In this document: positions 1 through 56,457 of the stretch, one piece after another
How the letters are laid out: every line of letters begins with the position of its first letter
Position numbering within the stretch: the first letter of the stretch is position 1
Origin: Piliocolobus tephrosceles
Lineage: Eukaryota; Chordata; Mammalia; Primates; Cercopithecidae
Assembly (NCBI RefSeq): GCF_002776525.5
Contig: NC_045443.1
Span: 51,697,216-51,761,215 of the forward strand
Length of the DNA: 64,000 bases
Direction: 5' to 3'
Position numbers and translations under genes: made by a program
Notes under the pieces: generated by a model
Seen by the model: the letters and a program-made list of their open reading frames with translations, nothing else
What the model was told of the DNA's origin: nothing
The model's database searches: none

Positions 1-672
1 CACTGGATATTAATGATTATGTTAGAGCCATGAACCCTTATTATAAAGTGAATTGGCTCTCTGGAAAATAAAAGCTGCAGTATAATTCAATATTGCATAC
101 AGTTATCTTTAGATTTTTAAAGATAATGGAAAAAGAGCTTCAATAACTCAAATGTAGTCCTCAGACAACCCCAAACCCTCATTTTGGCCAGCAGCCTAGA
201 AAAGTATGAAGTTTGACCAGACTGATAAGGCGGTCTTAATAAATGAAGACTGCTTTAGAATAGGTGGTGAGAATTGGTGACGCTGGTTTATTCACCTGGT
301 TATGGATAGCTGAATGGAGGCTAAGACCATTTGGTTTGATATATGTTAGACATGGCCAAAGTATTCCCAACCTTGGTGCCACCTTGACATTTAAACCTAG
401 CCTAAAGGATCTTGAGACCTACCTTATTCTTGAAGCAGTGTCTGTCAAGAATCTGAAGGCAAGTGTAAGTCGAAGGGGAAGACAATCCTTTGGTAAGACA
501 AAATAAGACAAATAGCTGAAGTTTGAGGAGAGGGAGAGCACAGTACCTTTTAGCCCAGTGATGTGAATCAACTTTCCATTCAAGTTACTCAATTCCTGTC
601 TTCCCACCATATGTTCTATGACTTCTCAGAGGTTTGGAAATTTTTGATGTCATAGTTAAGTCGTAGAGAAAT
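1..672. other. Intergenic, nothing recognised
   Basis: AT-rich sequence upstream of NCKAP1L with only short open frames and no repeat I can name. It is probably diverged intergenic DNA. Confidence 0.5.
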
Positions 673-674
673 AG

Positions 675-809
675 CTCTCAATCCTGATTGTTCATGAGAA
701 TCACTGAGTAGTTTTAAAGTGACAGGTCCTTTGGTCCCACTCCAAAACTACGGGATCAGAATCTTCAAGAATGGGCTCTGGCTAAATGTGGCTTTAAAAG
801 AGTTCCACA
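675..809 (+). mobile_element. MER5-type DNA transposon remnant
   Basis: Diverged but follows the MER5A order: a 'gttcatgagaatcac' motif, then a 'tccactccaaaactac...gatcagaatct' motif. It is interrupted by the Alu at 810. Confidence 0.45.
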
Positions 810-1094
810 GGTCTGGCACAGTGGCTCACACCTATAATTCTAGCACTTTGGGAGGCCGAGGTAGACAGATTGCTTGAGGCAAGAATTTTGAGACCAGCTT
901 GGGTAACGTAGTGAGATCCCCATCTCTACAAAAAAATTTAAAAAATTATCCTGGTGTGGTGGTGTGTGCCTGTAGTCCCAGCTACATGGGAGGCTGAGGC
1001 AGGAGAATCACTTGAGCTCAGGAGTTCAAAGCTGCAGTGAGCTATCATGACACAATTGCACTCCATCCTGAGCATCAGAGTAAGACCCTGTCTC

Positions 1095-1123
<29 letters not shown>
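810..1123 (+). mobile_element. Alu (old, J-like)
   Basis: Full dimer from 'ggtctggcacagtggctcac' to a 28-base A tail. Flanked by an imperfect target duplication, aaaagagttccaca before and aaaagagttctaca after. Confidence 0.9.
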
Positions 1124-1127
<4 letters not shown>

Positions 1128-1290
1128 GTTCTACAAGGGATTCTACTTTGCAGCTAGGGCTACCAGGCCGTACTTTGGGAGTAATTAAATACCTTTAGAA
1201 GGGTTCCTCCAGCTTATGGGAGAAACTGCTGAATGATCTTTCCAATAAGTTTCTCTAAAGACTACCAGTTGGCATAGTTAGTTCCATTAA

Positions 1291-1586
1291 TTTTTTTTTT
1301 TTTTGAGATGGAGTTTTGTTCTTGTTGCCCAAGCTGGGGTGCGATGGCATGATCTCAGCTCACTGCAACCTCTGCCTCCCGGGTTCAAGTGATTCTCCTG
1401 CCTCAGCCTCCCGAGTAGCTGGGATTACAGGTGTGTGCCACCACACCCAGCTGTTTTTTTGTATTTTTAGTAGAAATGGGGTTTCTCCATGCTAGCCAGC
1501 TGGTCTGGAACTCCTGACCTCAGGTAATCCGCCCACCTCGGTTTCCCAAAGTTCTGGGATTACAGGTGTGAGCCACCGTATCTGGC
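1291..1586 (-). mobile_element. Alu, antisense
   Basis: T tail then gagatggagttttgttcttg, ending gccaccgtatctggc. It lies head-to-tail with the next antisense Alu. 'gttccatt' sequences occur on the far sides of the pair. Confidence 0.9.
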
Positions 1587-1591
1587 AGAAA

Positions 1592-1880
1592 ATTTTTTTT
1601 TGAGACAGGGTTTTGCTTTGTCTCTCAGGCTGGAGTGCAATGGTGTAATCACAACTCACTGTAGCCTCAACCTCCTGGGCTCAAGCAATCTTCCTACCAC
1701 AGCCTCCCGAGTAGCTGGGACTACAGGTGTGTGCCACCACACCTGGCTAATTTTTGTATTTTTTGTAGGGATGGAGATTCACCATGTTGCCCAGGTTGGT
1801 CTTGAACTCCTGGGCTCAAGCCATCTGCCTGCCTCAGCCTCCCAAAGTGTTGGGGTTATAGGTGTGAGCCACTGTGCCTG
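1592..1880 (-). mobile_element. Alu, antisense
   Basis: T-rich start then gagacagggttttgctttg, ending gagccactgtgcctgg. Directly adjacent to the preceding Alu in the same orientation. Confidence 0.9.
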
Positions 1881-2034
1881 GTTCCATTTTTAAACCTAGA
1901 GTTTTTCTTTATGAGTGTCAAATAGAATCCACAGAAAGTGACATAACAAGCTCACTACACACTTAAAGATCAAAATTTTACTTTACTGTTGACATTCCTA
2001 ATCCAATGTAGCAGGTCTTGAACCAAACGTTTAC

Positions 2035-2400
2035 ATATGCCATATTATTTCATCAGTTCCACAATTGTATGAGGGATTACCACCATTTTATAGATTAGGA
2101 GACAACTCAGTGGTGATCCATAGCTAAAGTTACAAAGCTAGTAAGTTTTTAGCATTGTTAATATTAATCGAGGTAATACATGTCAGCTTGAGTGCTTATA
2201 GTACTTCAAATGCTTTACATGTACAGAGTAAGTAACTAGTTTATAACTTTTAAAATATGCACAATAGTTCCGTGAAATAGGAAGTATTATCGATATCATC
2301 TTTATTTTACAGACAGGATAAATAGGATATGAACTCAAGATATCTGGTTCCAGAACCTGGGCTCTTGGTCAATGAATCATAAGGCTCAGCCCACTGTACT
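2035..2400 (-). repeat. MIR fragments, antisense
   Basis: Two diverged stretches with MIR order on the reverse strand: 'ttttatagattaggagacaactcag', 'agttacaaagctagtaag' and 'atgaactcaagatatctgg'. The second copy follows at about 2180-2400. Confidence 0.5.
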
Positions 2401-2599
2401 CTACACTTGAGCCAAATTCTGTTTGATAACAAAGTGTAGGCTCTTCCCATATACCGAGTACAGGGGAATAAGTGTTTCCAGGTTTCAACAATCTTTTGGT
2501 TCAGCTGGCTAGGCAGTATTATATGAAATGGGCAGTTAAGGACAGCCTGATTTAGATATAAAGTATGTGGTATAGACCAAGTGTTGTGGGAGTTCGGCA

Positions 2600-2830
2600 A
2601 AACCTAGACGTGGGACTAGTGAGCTAGATCCTGAAGATTGACTAGGATTTGGGTAAACAAGAAGGAAAGCATGGGTAAGTGAAGTCAGAGAGGCAGACAT
2701 GAACATAGCACATTCACAGCAGGCTGAGAAGATGGTTCCCACCAAGTTGGGGAGTATCTATTAAGGAGAAGAAAACAAGATTGGCTTGGGATGGAGAGTC
2801 TTCAACCACATTTTCAGGATAAAGACAAGA
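2600..2830 (-). repeat. Possible L2 fragment, antisense
   Basis: Weak similarity in word order to the reverse of the L2 3' region ('cctgaagattgactaggatttgg', 'aagtcagagaggcagac'). Confidence 0.3.
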
Positions 2831-2852
2831 AATTCAAGCGAGGTGACTCTCA

Positions 2853-3021
2853 AAAATTATAAAAATTAGCCAGACGTGGTGGCCTGCACCTGAAGTCCCA
2901 GCTACTCAGGAAGCTGAAGTGAGAGGATCTCTTGAGCCTGGGAGGTCAAGGCTGCAGTGAGCCATGATAATGCCACTGCACTCCAGCCTGGGCAACAGAG
3001 TGAGAAAAAAAAAAAAAAAAA
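2853..3021 (+). mobile_element. Alu right-arm fragment
   Basis: Starts in the middle A-rich linker (aaaaattagccagacgtgg) and ends in an A tail. The left arm is missing. Confidence 0.85.
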
Positions 3022-3424
3022 AGGAATGCAAGTGAGAAAGAGCTGATAGAGATAGAATTATACTAACCTCACGAAGACTGGTGCCATGCTGCTGCTAAGC
3101 TTCCTAGATGTTGGCCTCTTATTGCTTGCTACATATTCTCCTTGGTAAAGGTAAAAGACCAGTAGAAATCCTATTGATTGCTTTAGTAAAACCTGGGTTT
3201 CTTTGATAACAGCAGGTGATTCAAATCTTCATGACCAATATCACATTACCTCGAGCCCACAGCTTTCTAGGGACCCAATCTAGTAAATAAAATGGAAGGC
3301 AGATTCTATATTCCTAAAATGCAAATTCTACCTTAGAGGTATTTGAAATTTCATGCGTTAAGTGTTGCCATCTTGCTGCTTCTTTTAAAAATACATTCTC
3401 TTTGGAGCATGGATGTTAAGTTTC

Positions 3425-3560
3425 TTTTTAAAATTAAAAAACATTTAGATTCAGGGGATACACGTGTAGGTTTGTTACATGGGTATATTGTGTGATGCTG
3501 AGGTTTGGGCTTCTAATGAACCCATCACCCATGCCCAAGTAGTGAACATAGTACTCAAGT
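3425..3560 (-). mobile_element. L1 3' end fragment, antisense
   Basis: Contains 'gggatacacgtgtaggtttg' and 'ttacatgggtatattgtgtgatgctgagg', the typical reverse strand of an L1 3' UTR. Confidence 0.65.
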
Positions 3561-3582
3561 ATATTTTTCTTTCTTGCCTTTT

Positions 3583-3866
3583 AAAATTTATTTATTTAGA
3601 GACAGAGTCTTGCTCTGTCGACCAGGCTGGAGTGCAGTGTTGAACTCCTGGGCTCAAGCAACCCTCCCCCCTCAGCCTCCTGAGGAGCTGGGACTACAGG
3701 CATGTACCACTAACCCAGGGTATTTTATCTTATTTTATCTGCAGAGGGGTGGGGGAAGGTCTTGCAACATTGCCCAGGCTGGTCTTGAACTCCTGGCTTC
3801 AAGCAATCCTTCCTCCTTTGCTTCCCAAAGTGCTGGGATTCTAAGAATGAGCCACTTCACTTGGCC
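3583..3866 (-). mobile_element. Alu, antisense
   Basis: Tail rewritten as TTTA, then gagacagagtcttgctctg, ending gagccacttcacttggcc. Diverged. Confidence 0.85.
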
Positions 3867-4484
3867 CCAACTTCTTAGGTAATAGTGCTGATCAGCCTTG
3901 TCTCTCTTCTCCCACTCCCTAGAATTTATTGGGACAGTGGGAACTCTGGATATGGAAAATGGGAATGATTGAAAACCCGAGAAAAGGAATTGGCAAGGTG
4001 GTGGAAATGAAGAGAACGCTTTTTGATTTATAATTTCTCCTAGGACCTTTTGCTTTGTGTCTTGAAAGAAAGTTGAAATGAGTTGAAAATTTCCTTGAGT
4101 TATGGAGTTAAGGCCTCATTGGAATGGCAAGAATATTTTAATGCTAAAATTCATTCAAGTCTCTAAGATTTAAGGGTGATTACTAATTTCCTCTTTTTAA
4201 TCTTGATTAATTTGGTTCTTCTTCATGGGGCCTATTTCTTAATTTAGTCTTAATAATTCAATAAATAAACCAGAATAATTATTGAGTGACTACCGTTTCC
4301 AAGAGGTGTTGTTCTAGATCAGCGTTTTTCAGCATGGAATATTTGTAACAAAACCTCCTACAACGGTGCTTATATAAGTACAGACTTCTAGGCTGCACAA
4401 CAGACTCACCTACCTATCAATGCTAATCTCAGAGGACAGGGATTACTCTGTTTCTCAAGCACCCATAAATACCAGGGTACTAGA
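3867..4484. other. Intergenic; mostly unassigned
   Basis: AT-rich with no convincing open frame. A short piece near 4258-4320 resembles the reverse of an L2 3' end ('caataaataaacc...attattgagtgac'). Confidence 0.4.
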
Positions 4485-4662
4485 GCACTGGTTCTCAAAC
4501 TTGAGTGTGCATTGGAATCACCTGGAGGGTTTATTAAAACACAGAGTGCCTGGACCCACCCCAGAATTTTGGATTCAGTGGTCTGGGGCGGGTCCTAAGA
4601 ATTTGCATCTCTAAGTTTCCAGGTGATGCTGATGCTGCTGGATCACATTTTGAGAATTGCCA
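4485..4662 (+). mobile_element. MER5A (hAT-Charlie type) DNA transposon
   Basis: Nearly full length. It begins cactggttctcaaac and ends with the matching inverted terminus 'ttttgagaattgcca'. Inside is the typical 'ggtgatgctgatgctgctgg'. Confidence 0.85.
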
Positions 4663-4746
4663 TGTACTTCTTGAGAATTACTATGTACTGTAGAAGTACA
4701 ATGCTCTGAAGTACAGCATTGTGAGGAATATAAAAAAGTATTAGAG

Positions 4747-5055
4747 GCTGGGTGTGGTGGCTCATGCCCGTAATCCCAGCATTTTGGGAGGCTGTGGTGG
4801 GCGAATCATCTGAGGTCAGGAGTTCGAGGGCAGCCTGGCCAACACGGTGAAACCCCATGTCTACTAAAAATACAAAAATTAGCGAGGCGTGATGGTGGGC
4901 GCCTGTAACCCCAGCTACTCAAGAGACTGAGACTGGAGAACTGCTTGAATCCAGGAAGTGGGGGTTGTAGTGAGCAGAGATCGCGCCATTGTACTCCAGC
5001 CTGGGCAATAAGAGCAGAACTCCGTCTCAAATAAAAAAAAAAAGACAAAAAAAAG
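4747..5055 (+). mobile_element. Alu
   Basis: Full dimer from ggctgggtgtggtggctc to an A-rich tail with G and C interruptions. Confidence 0.9.
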
Positions 5056-5330
5056 GATTAGATATAATTCCTGTCATTAAGGAGCTTATGCTATAGTTGG
5101 GGGAGATACAACATACACTATAAAAATATAACAAGGAATATATATATTTGACAATATAAAATTTAATACAATATTTGACATTGATGGGGTCTTTAGGAGA
5201 AGATGGGATTTGATCTCGGTACTAAAAGATGATGAGGCCGAAGGTTCATAGGCATCCTTGGATATAAAAGAGCAAAAATATAGAGGTGTACAGGGGTAGG
5301 GTGGTAGATACGTGTTTGTCTAGCATAAAG
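5056..5330 (-). repeat. L2 fragment, antisense
   Basis: 'attcctgtcattaaggagcttatgctatagttgggggagata' follows the reverse L2 3' region word for word with changes. The later part is more diverged. Confidence 0.5.
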
Positions 5331-5334
5331 CTTT

Positions 5335-5475
5335 TTATTATTATTATTTTTTTTTATAGAAATGGGGTCTTGTTATGTTGCCCAGGCTGGTCTGGAACTC
5401 CTCAGCTCAAGGGATCCTCCCACCTTGTCCTCCCAAAGTGCTGGGATGACAGGTATAAGCCACCAAGGCCAGCCT
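5335..5475 (-). mobile_element. Alu left-arm fragment, antisense
   Basis: TTATT-rich tail then atggggtcttgttatgttgc, ending gccaccaaggccagcc. A single arm, ending only about 100 bases before the NCKAP1L promoter boxes. Confidence 0.8.
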
Positions 5476-5579
5476 GGTGTAGAGCTTTGTCTAGGACACC
5501 TATGGGGGCATAAGACCAAAAAGGTTGGTGCCAGTCTGTGAAGAGTCTTCAAAGCCTGTCCTTCTCCTCAGCTCCACCC

Positions 5580-5837
5580 ACTTCATAGCCTTACCAAAAG
5601 TGCTGCACAGCCAGAAAGAGGAAGTCTCCCCTGCTGAGTGTGCAAGAGGAAGCACAAGAAGGCTCTAAGGGCCTGTGAGCCATAATGACTGATTTCACCC
5701 ATGAGCCAATTGCAGAGGAAACAGAAGACCAGCGCACCAACCACGCTGGGTCCCTCTGAGGGTGTCACCACCTAAGCTGAAAGTGTTTGGGGAGATCAGA
5801 CGTTGCTGTCTGGTGCTCCTCTCTCTTAGTGGCCATC
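5580..5837 (+). promoter_or_regulatory. NCKAP1L: NCKAP1L proximal promoter and 5' UTR
   Basis: No TATA box is visible. Three purine-rich ETS/PU.1-type boxes occur: GAGGAAG at 5618-5624 and 5646-5652, and GAGGAA at 5715-5720. A CCAAT box sits in 'gagccaat' at about 5703-5709. TATA-less promoters with PU.1 boxes are typical of myeloid and lymphoid genes, which fits this gene's blood-cell restriction. The transcription start cannot be fixed from sequence and probably lies at about 5740-5800. An in-frame TGA at 5778-5780, 20 codons before the ATG, supports the chosen start. Confidence 0.6.
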
Positions 5838-51574
<45,737 letters not shown>

Positions 51575-51975
51575 AGAGCCCTTCGGACCTTCCTAAACCC
51601 ATGCCATAGTGGAAGCTGTGGTCACTTTCTCAAGGGGTGGGAATGGGGTGGGGTCACTAAGGAGAGGGTCAGAAGCCGGAGTTGATGAACAGATCTGTGG
51701 AAGAACAATCCAGGGCTGAGAAATCGTAGAGCAGTGAGGCAGGCTGGGGGCATGGAGGACAGTTTATGGAAAAAGTTAGGGTGTGGGGCCACTTGTGTGA
51801 ATTTTACAATGAAAAAAGGAGTAATGTACTAGTATATTTTCTATCTTCTGGTGACTTGAGCTTGAGCTCTGACAGGCATGGGCCTCTCCGACCTTCATCA
51901 CTATTCTTAGGATAATGCTGGCGGGCAGAGATGATCAATCATCATATTAAACCATAATGAGCTTATAATCCTCCC
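51575..51975 (+). other. NCKAP1L: NCKAP1L 3' UTR
   Basis: Sequence from the stop codon to shortly after the ATTAAA signal, giving a 3' UTR of about 400 bases. It has no recognisable repeat, and no AATAAA was found before the ATTAAA. The exact cleavage site is inferred. Confidence 0.65.
51946..51951 (+). terminator. NCKAP1L: Poly(A) signal ATTAAA for NCKAP1L
   Basis: ATTAAA is the commonest variant of the poly(A) signal. It lies 372 bases after the stop and is followed within 40 bases by a GT-rich stretch (gttgctgttgtc) suited to a downstream element. Confidence 0.65.
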
Positions 51976-53279
51976 ACTGGAGTTGCTGTTGTCTCCTGCA
52001 CATTCATTAGGACCATTATCTTCTCTCTTTGTTTTTCAAATGTATTCAGCAAACATTCAGCCTGCCCCTGCTGCAGAGTAGCAGCAAAGGAGCCCCTCTT
52101 TTCCTTTGTGGGGCTCTTCGAGGAGTCATTGGGTCTCTTCCTTTGCCCCCAGCTTGACTGCCTTTCCTACTGGGGCAAGGAGGAAGTGCCCTTCAGAGAT
52201 GTTCACTGCCCACCTGCTCTGCTACATTGTTACAAGTTCTCTCTTGCTTTAACCCCTCCTGCTTTGCTATCTCCACAACCCAGAGCAGAGGGTCAGTTAG
52301 TCTCTGGCAATTCTAGGTCACATGACAACTGACTGGACCAGACTCAGGTGGGGTTTCCCTCCTGTACCCTTTGGGGGTACTCTGCCTTTTATTGGGAGGG
52401 ACTAATTTAACCCCCAAATCCTTTTGTCAGCCTGGGTACAGCTGTTGCTCCAGACAGGGATTTCTCTTCTGGATCTTGAATTTCACAGACCTCATTAGGC
52501 TGTACGGCCCTGAGAGTGGGTATCCTTGAGGGAGTACAAGCTGTTTTAACTTAGCCCTTTTCTGCGCTAATTAGAATTTCAAGTGTCACAGAGCCTGGGG
52601 CATTCAAGATAGCACTAAACTAGGTTTACTTAACTCCTTGGCAGGAAATAGTGGCCCCCATGCATCACTTCTGTGCACCCACTGCCAGGAAGAAGTGGAG
52701 AAACAGATCATATATGTCACAGGTCTAGAGTGGTTGGAATTGATAAATATAATTAGCTAGTTGATTAATTAGGGTCATGTCCGTACTTTCATGATGAAAC
52801 GGAAGCAACTGTTGGTTTTCAACAAAAACCATTCAGACTTCATTAAGCCTATTTGATCGCTATTTTGGGGTTTTGTACATGTGTTTGCTTTTTATTTCTT
52901 GAGACCCAGGCTTAGTCAATACTTTCTTAACTTGGCACCCATAATCAGCACACAGATTTTTCTTAGCAACATTTGTCTGCTCTTTAGGATGGACGCGATA
53001 GAGAATCCTGCTTCGTGCATCAGCTAGTCCTCCTTCCTTGCTATGGGAAGGACCTTATGTTCTAAAGGGTGATTCAGTGTCAGTCTTGTGAGACTGAGAG
53101 TAAAGTTGATGAGGAAGAGAAGGCTCAGAAGTATCTGAACAACTACTCTATATGCTTATACTTTTCTGCTTCAGGGGATAGAGATCCCTCCTCCATCTGC
53201 ATGTAGAACTGCTTAAGAGGAGCCTCCCAGAGGACAGCAAGACAAGTTGCTGCAGGGGGATGGAGGACAGACAGAATGC
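51976..53279. other. Intergenic after NCKAP1L, unique-looking
   Basis: No named repeat. Several TAATTA-type motifs lie in this stretch (about 52567, 52750 and 52765). No open frame of note. Confidence 0.5.
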
Positions 53280-53532
53280 CTTTTTTTAAAACTGATAATT
53301 TTATTGAGATAGTTAATCCACCTGTGCTTGTAAGAAATAATACAGAGAAATTCTGTTTTCCTTTACGCAGTTTCCCTGAATGGTAACATCTAGCAAAACT
53401 ATAGTACACTGCCACAACCAGGATCACTGACATTGATATAATCTACTGATCTTGTTCAGATTTCCTTTCCCAGTTTTGCTTATGTTCATTTCTGTGTGTG
53501 TGTTCATGTGTGTGCATTATCTATCTCTATAT

Positions 53533-53598
53533 AGCTTTATCACGTGCAGGTATACAGCTTTATCACGTGCAGGTATACAGCTTTATCACGTGCAGGTT
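53533..53598 (+). repeat. 23-bp tandem triplicate with CACGTG
   Basis: Three copies of AGCTTTATCACGTGCAGG plus linker, period exactly 23 bases. CACGTG sits at 53541, 53564 and 53587. The copies are nearly identical, so the amplification is recent compared with the L1 relic around it. Confidence 0.95.
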
Positions 53599-53631
53599 TG
53601 TGTATCTGCCACTACAGTCAACATACAGAAC

Positions 53632-53939
53632 AGGCCGGGCACAGTGGCTCACGCCTGTAATCCCATCTCTTTAGGAGGCCAAGGCAGGTGGATCACCTGA
53701 GGTCAGGGGTTTGAGAGCAGCCTGGCCAACATAGTGAAACACCGTCTCTACTAAAAATATAAAAACTAGCCGGGTGTGGTGGCACGTGCCTGTAGTCCCA
53801 CTACTCAGGAGGCTGAGGCAGGAGAATCACTTGATCCCGGGAGGTGGAGGTTGCAGTAAGCCGAGATCCTGCCATAACACTCCAGGCTGGGTGACAGAGC
53901 GAGACTCTGTTTCAAAAAATAAATAATAATTTTAAAAAA
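53632..53939 (+). mobile_element. Alu
   Basis: 'ggccgggcacagtggctcac' to an A-rich tail. Target duplication 'atacagaaca' at both ends. Confidence 0.92.
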
Positions 53940-54119
53940 GATACAGAACAGTTCCATTACCACAAGGATGCCTCATATTGCTCTTTTATAGCCATGCCTG
54001 CTTCGCCTCCTACAACCCCCTTCCCCATCTCTATCCCCTGGTAACACAGATATGTTCTCTATTTCTAAAATTTTGTAATTTGATATATCTTTTTGTAAAC
54101 ATATAATTATACACACATA

Positions 54120-54310
54120 TTTCCCTACCACTTACACTTTTTCAAAGTGCTTTGACATCCTTATAGCAATTCTGCAAGGTAGCCAGGGAAGGCTTTCCTA
54201 TTTCAGGTCAGAAAACAGATTTAGAAACATTAAATGACTGAATGAAGGTCACATGTTTAGCAGTAGAACTAGAACTGGGACCCAAGTCTGATGTTCAGTC
54301 CTAGACCTTT
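54120..54310 (-). repeat. MIR, antisense
   Basis: 'cttatagcaattctgcaagg', 'tcaggtcagaaaacagattt', 'gaaggtcacatgtttagcag' and 'gaactgggacccaagtctg'. Confidence 0.75.
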
Positions 54311-54870
54311 TCTACCTGCCCGGTCTGCCTCTTCACAAGGGAAGACTTGGTTTTTAGAATCCAGAGACCTTAGAAGGAGCAAATTGGAGAAGGTGAGGAC
54401 ATGATGGCCTTTACCACCGGAAGCAAAAAGTGAACGTCTAGAGGTGAAGGGACAGAGAAGTAACAGGACCCATCAGTATTTCAGGCAATTTGCTTCCTTT
54501 ACCAGGAGTGTCTCTGTCCTCTTACAACTTGGGACACAATAAGTTGTTTCCCACACAATAACTTGTGTCCGAGTTGTAAGTTTGCTTTACTTAGGCCCAA
54601 AGGAAGTAAAGAATGGATATCAGAAATCTCACCCCATTTGTTTTGTCTTACAGGCACAGAGTAGGTTCTAGCCTCAGCATTTTCATTAATGCAGTGTTTT
54701 CATTAAAGTCTCCATTAACTTGTTTGCAGCAATAAGATGGAATTATCCCTCCCACAAGGCCTGGGGCAAGATACTTGCAGAGGTGCTCCCTTTTGTTTGG
54801 ACAGTAGAAACACTGCCTCCCCTGCCATGGTGTTCAATCCAGTTGGCAGGTGGGCCAACTTCAAAGTGCA
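54311..54870. other. Intergenic, unassigned
   Basis: No repeat or gene recognised. A short inverted piece near 54530-54575 ('gacacaataagttgtttcc' / 'acacaataacttgtgtc') can fold. Confidence 0.4.
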
Positions 54871-54871
54871 G

Positions 54872-55312
54872 AAGGAGCTGAGTGTGGTGGCTCACCCCTG
54901 TGATCCCAGCACTTTGGGAGGCAGGCGGATCGCTTGAACTCAGGAGTTTGAGACCACTCTGGGCAACATAGTGAAACCCTGTCTCTACAGAAATACAAAA
55001 AATTAGCTGGGCATGGTGGCTGTTGCCTGTAATCCAACACTCTGAGAGGCTGAGGTCAGGGGATCCCTTGAGCTCAGGAGGTTGAGACCAGCCTGGCCAA
55101 CATGGCGAACTCCATCTCTACAAAAAAAAATACAAAAACTAGCTGGGCATAGTGGCTCTCACCTGTAGTCCCAGCTACTTGGAAGGCTGAGTTGGGGAGG
55201 ATCGCTTGAGTCCAGGAGGCAGAGGTTGCAGTGAGCCAAGATGATGCCATTGCACTCCAGTCTGGGCAACAGAGCGAGAGCCTGTCTCAAAAAAAACCAA
55301 CCAAACAAACAA
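54872..55312 (+). mobile_element. Extended Alu with three arms (left-left-right)
   Basis: About 440 bases. One left arm ends in 'acagaaatacaaaaaattagc', a second left-type arm ends in 'aaaaaaatacaaaaactagc', and then comes the usual right arm with (CAAA)n tail. A normal Alu has two arms and about 300 bases. Confidence 0.85.
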
Positions 55313-55316
55313 ACAA

Positions 55317-56420
55317 AAATAACAAGGTGTATAAGGTCCAGGGCCTGGGCAAGGGGATGATGCCCTGAAGCGCTTTGCTTTGCAGGAAGGGAACAACTGT
55401 GCTGTGAACACCAGGGTCCAGGAGGGAGGAGGTCTCAGCTAGGGACAAGGCTTCCTTCACCTTAGGTCCTCATACTTATATCAGTTCTTCTCCAACAAAG
55501 TTTGACTTTGAAAAGAAGCTGGCACATGGCTGAAATGCACTCACGCGGTTGGGGGAAGAGTGTTCTTCCAGTCCTCCTCCCCACAGGGCCTCCTGCTTCT
55601 CCTAAGTACCTGTCATCAAAGGAGATGAAGATGAATCCCCCTTCAGCCCCCACACCTCAATGAGTTGTCAAGTACTCTCCCTCCCACTTGAATAGGAAGC
55701 AGGAGCAGCAGGCCAGGTTGCAGGTTGAGGAAGTCAGAAGTTAACTTGAGCTGAGTTTGCAGCTCTGGAGAGATTGAGGAGCAGACTTTTCTCTTGTCAC
55801 TTTGGAAGGAGAGGATTGTGAGGCTGCCCCTTTAAATAGCATTCCCGTAGGAGGCAGATCACATCCATCCGTCACCTGCTGCCAAAGCATCATTTTTGGT
55901 CTCTATCAAACTCAAAGCTTGTTGGAAAGGATTGTGGGGTTAGGGGAGTGAGGAGGCAGAGCCTCCTAGGGGTAGGGGGCAGTTTAGAAGCTGAAAAGGA
56001 GAGGAATGAGAAGGAGCCTGGGAATGGTGGGGGTTGGAGACAAAAGGAAAAGACGGGGAGAGAATAGTTGTCTTTTGAACCTCTGAGTGGAACAAGTATA
56101 CCCTATTCTTATCTCTTTAGGGATGCAGCAAGGCAGTAATGGGATTGTATTGCAACAAGAGGAATGAGGTTGAGACTAAACACCAGGACTGGTGACTAAA
56201 GAAAGTGAAAGAGAGCCACAGAGTGAAAAAGGCTCGTAGACTTGGCTCTGGTTTTATCACTTACTCTCTGTGGGACTGTATAATTTTTCTGGGTTAGTTT
56301 AGTTCTCATTTATTTTTATTTTTGCTTTTTCCATCAAACTGTATTGTCTATGAAGTTTTCCCATTTATTAAATGAAGGGGATTAGAGTAGATGAACTCTA
56401 ATGTCTCTTTCATGAATAAC

Positions 56421-56457
<37 letters not shown>

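Larger units (their letters stand above)
53280..54110 (-). mobile_element. L1 (old) relic, antisense, split by Alu
   Basis: 'ttttattgagatagttaatc', 'tggtaacatctagcaaaac' and 'tatcccctggtaacacaga' are reverse L1M wording. Confidence 0.55.

Noticed and set aside
1600..1893. Many Alu-derived frames (also 7442-7843, 8892-9206, 25359-25673, 42108-42431, 45169-45603)
   Set aside because: All translate Alu consensus. None has a promoter, splice context or family match other than Alu.
1..5580. Possible 3' or 5' part of GTSF1, the remembered upstream neighbour
   Set aside because: No exon of it could be recognised on either strand. By memory the human gene lies some 20 kb further away.
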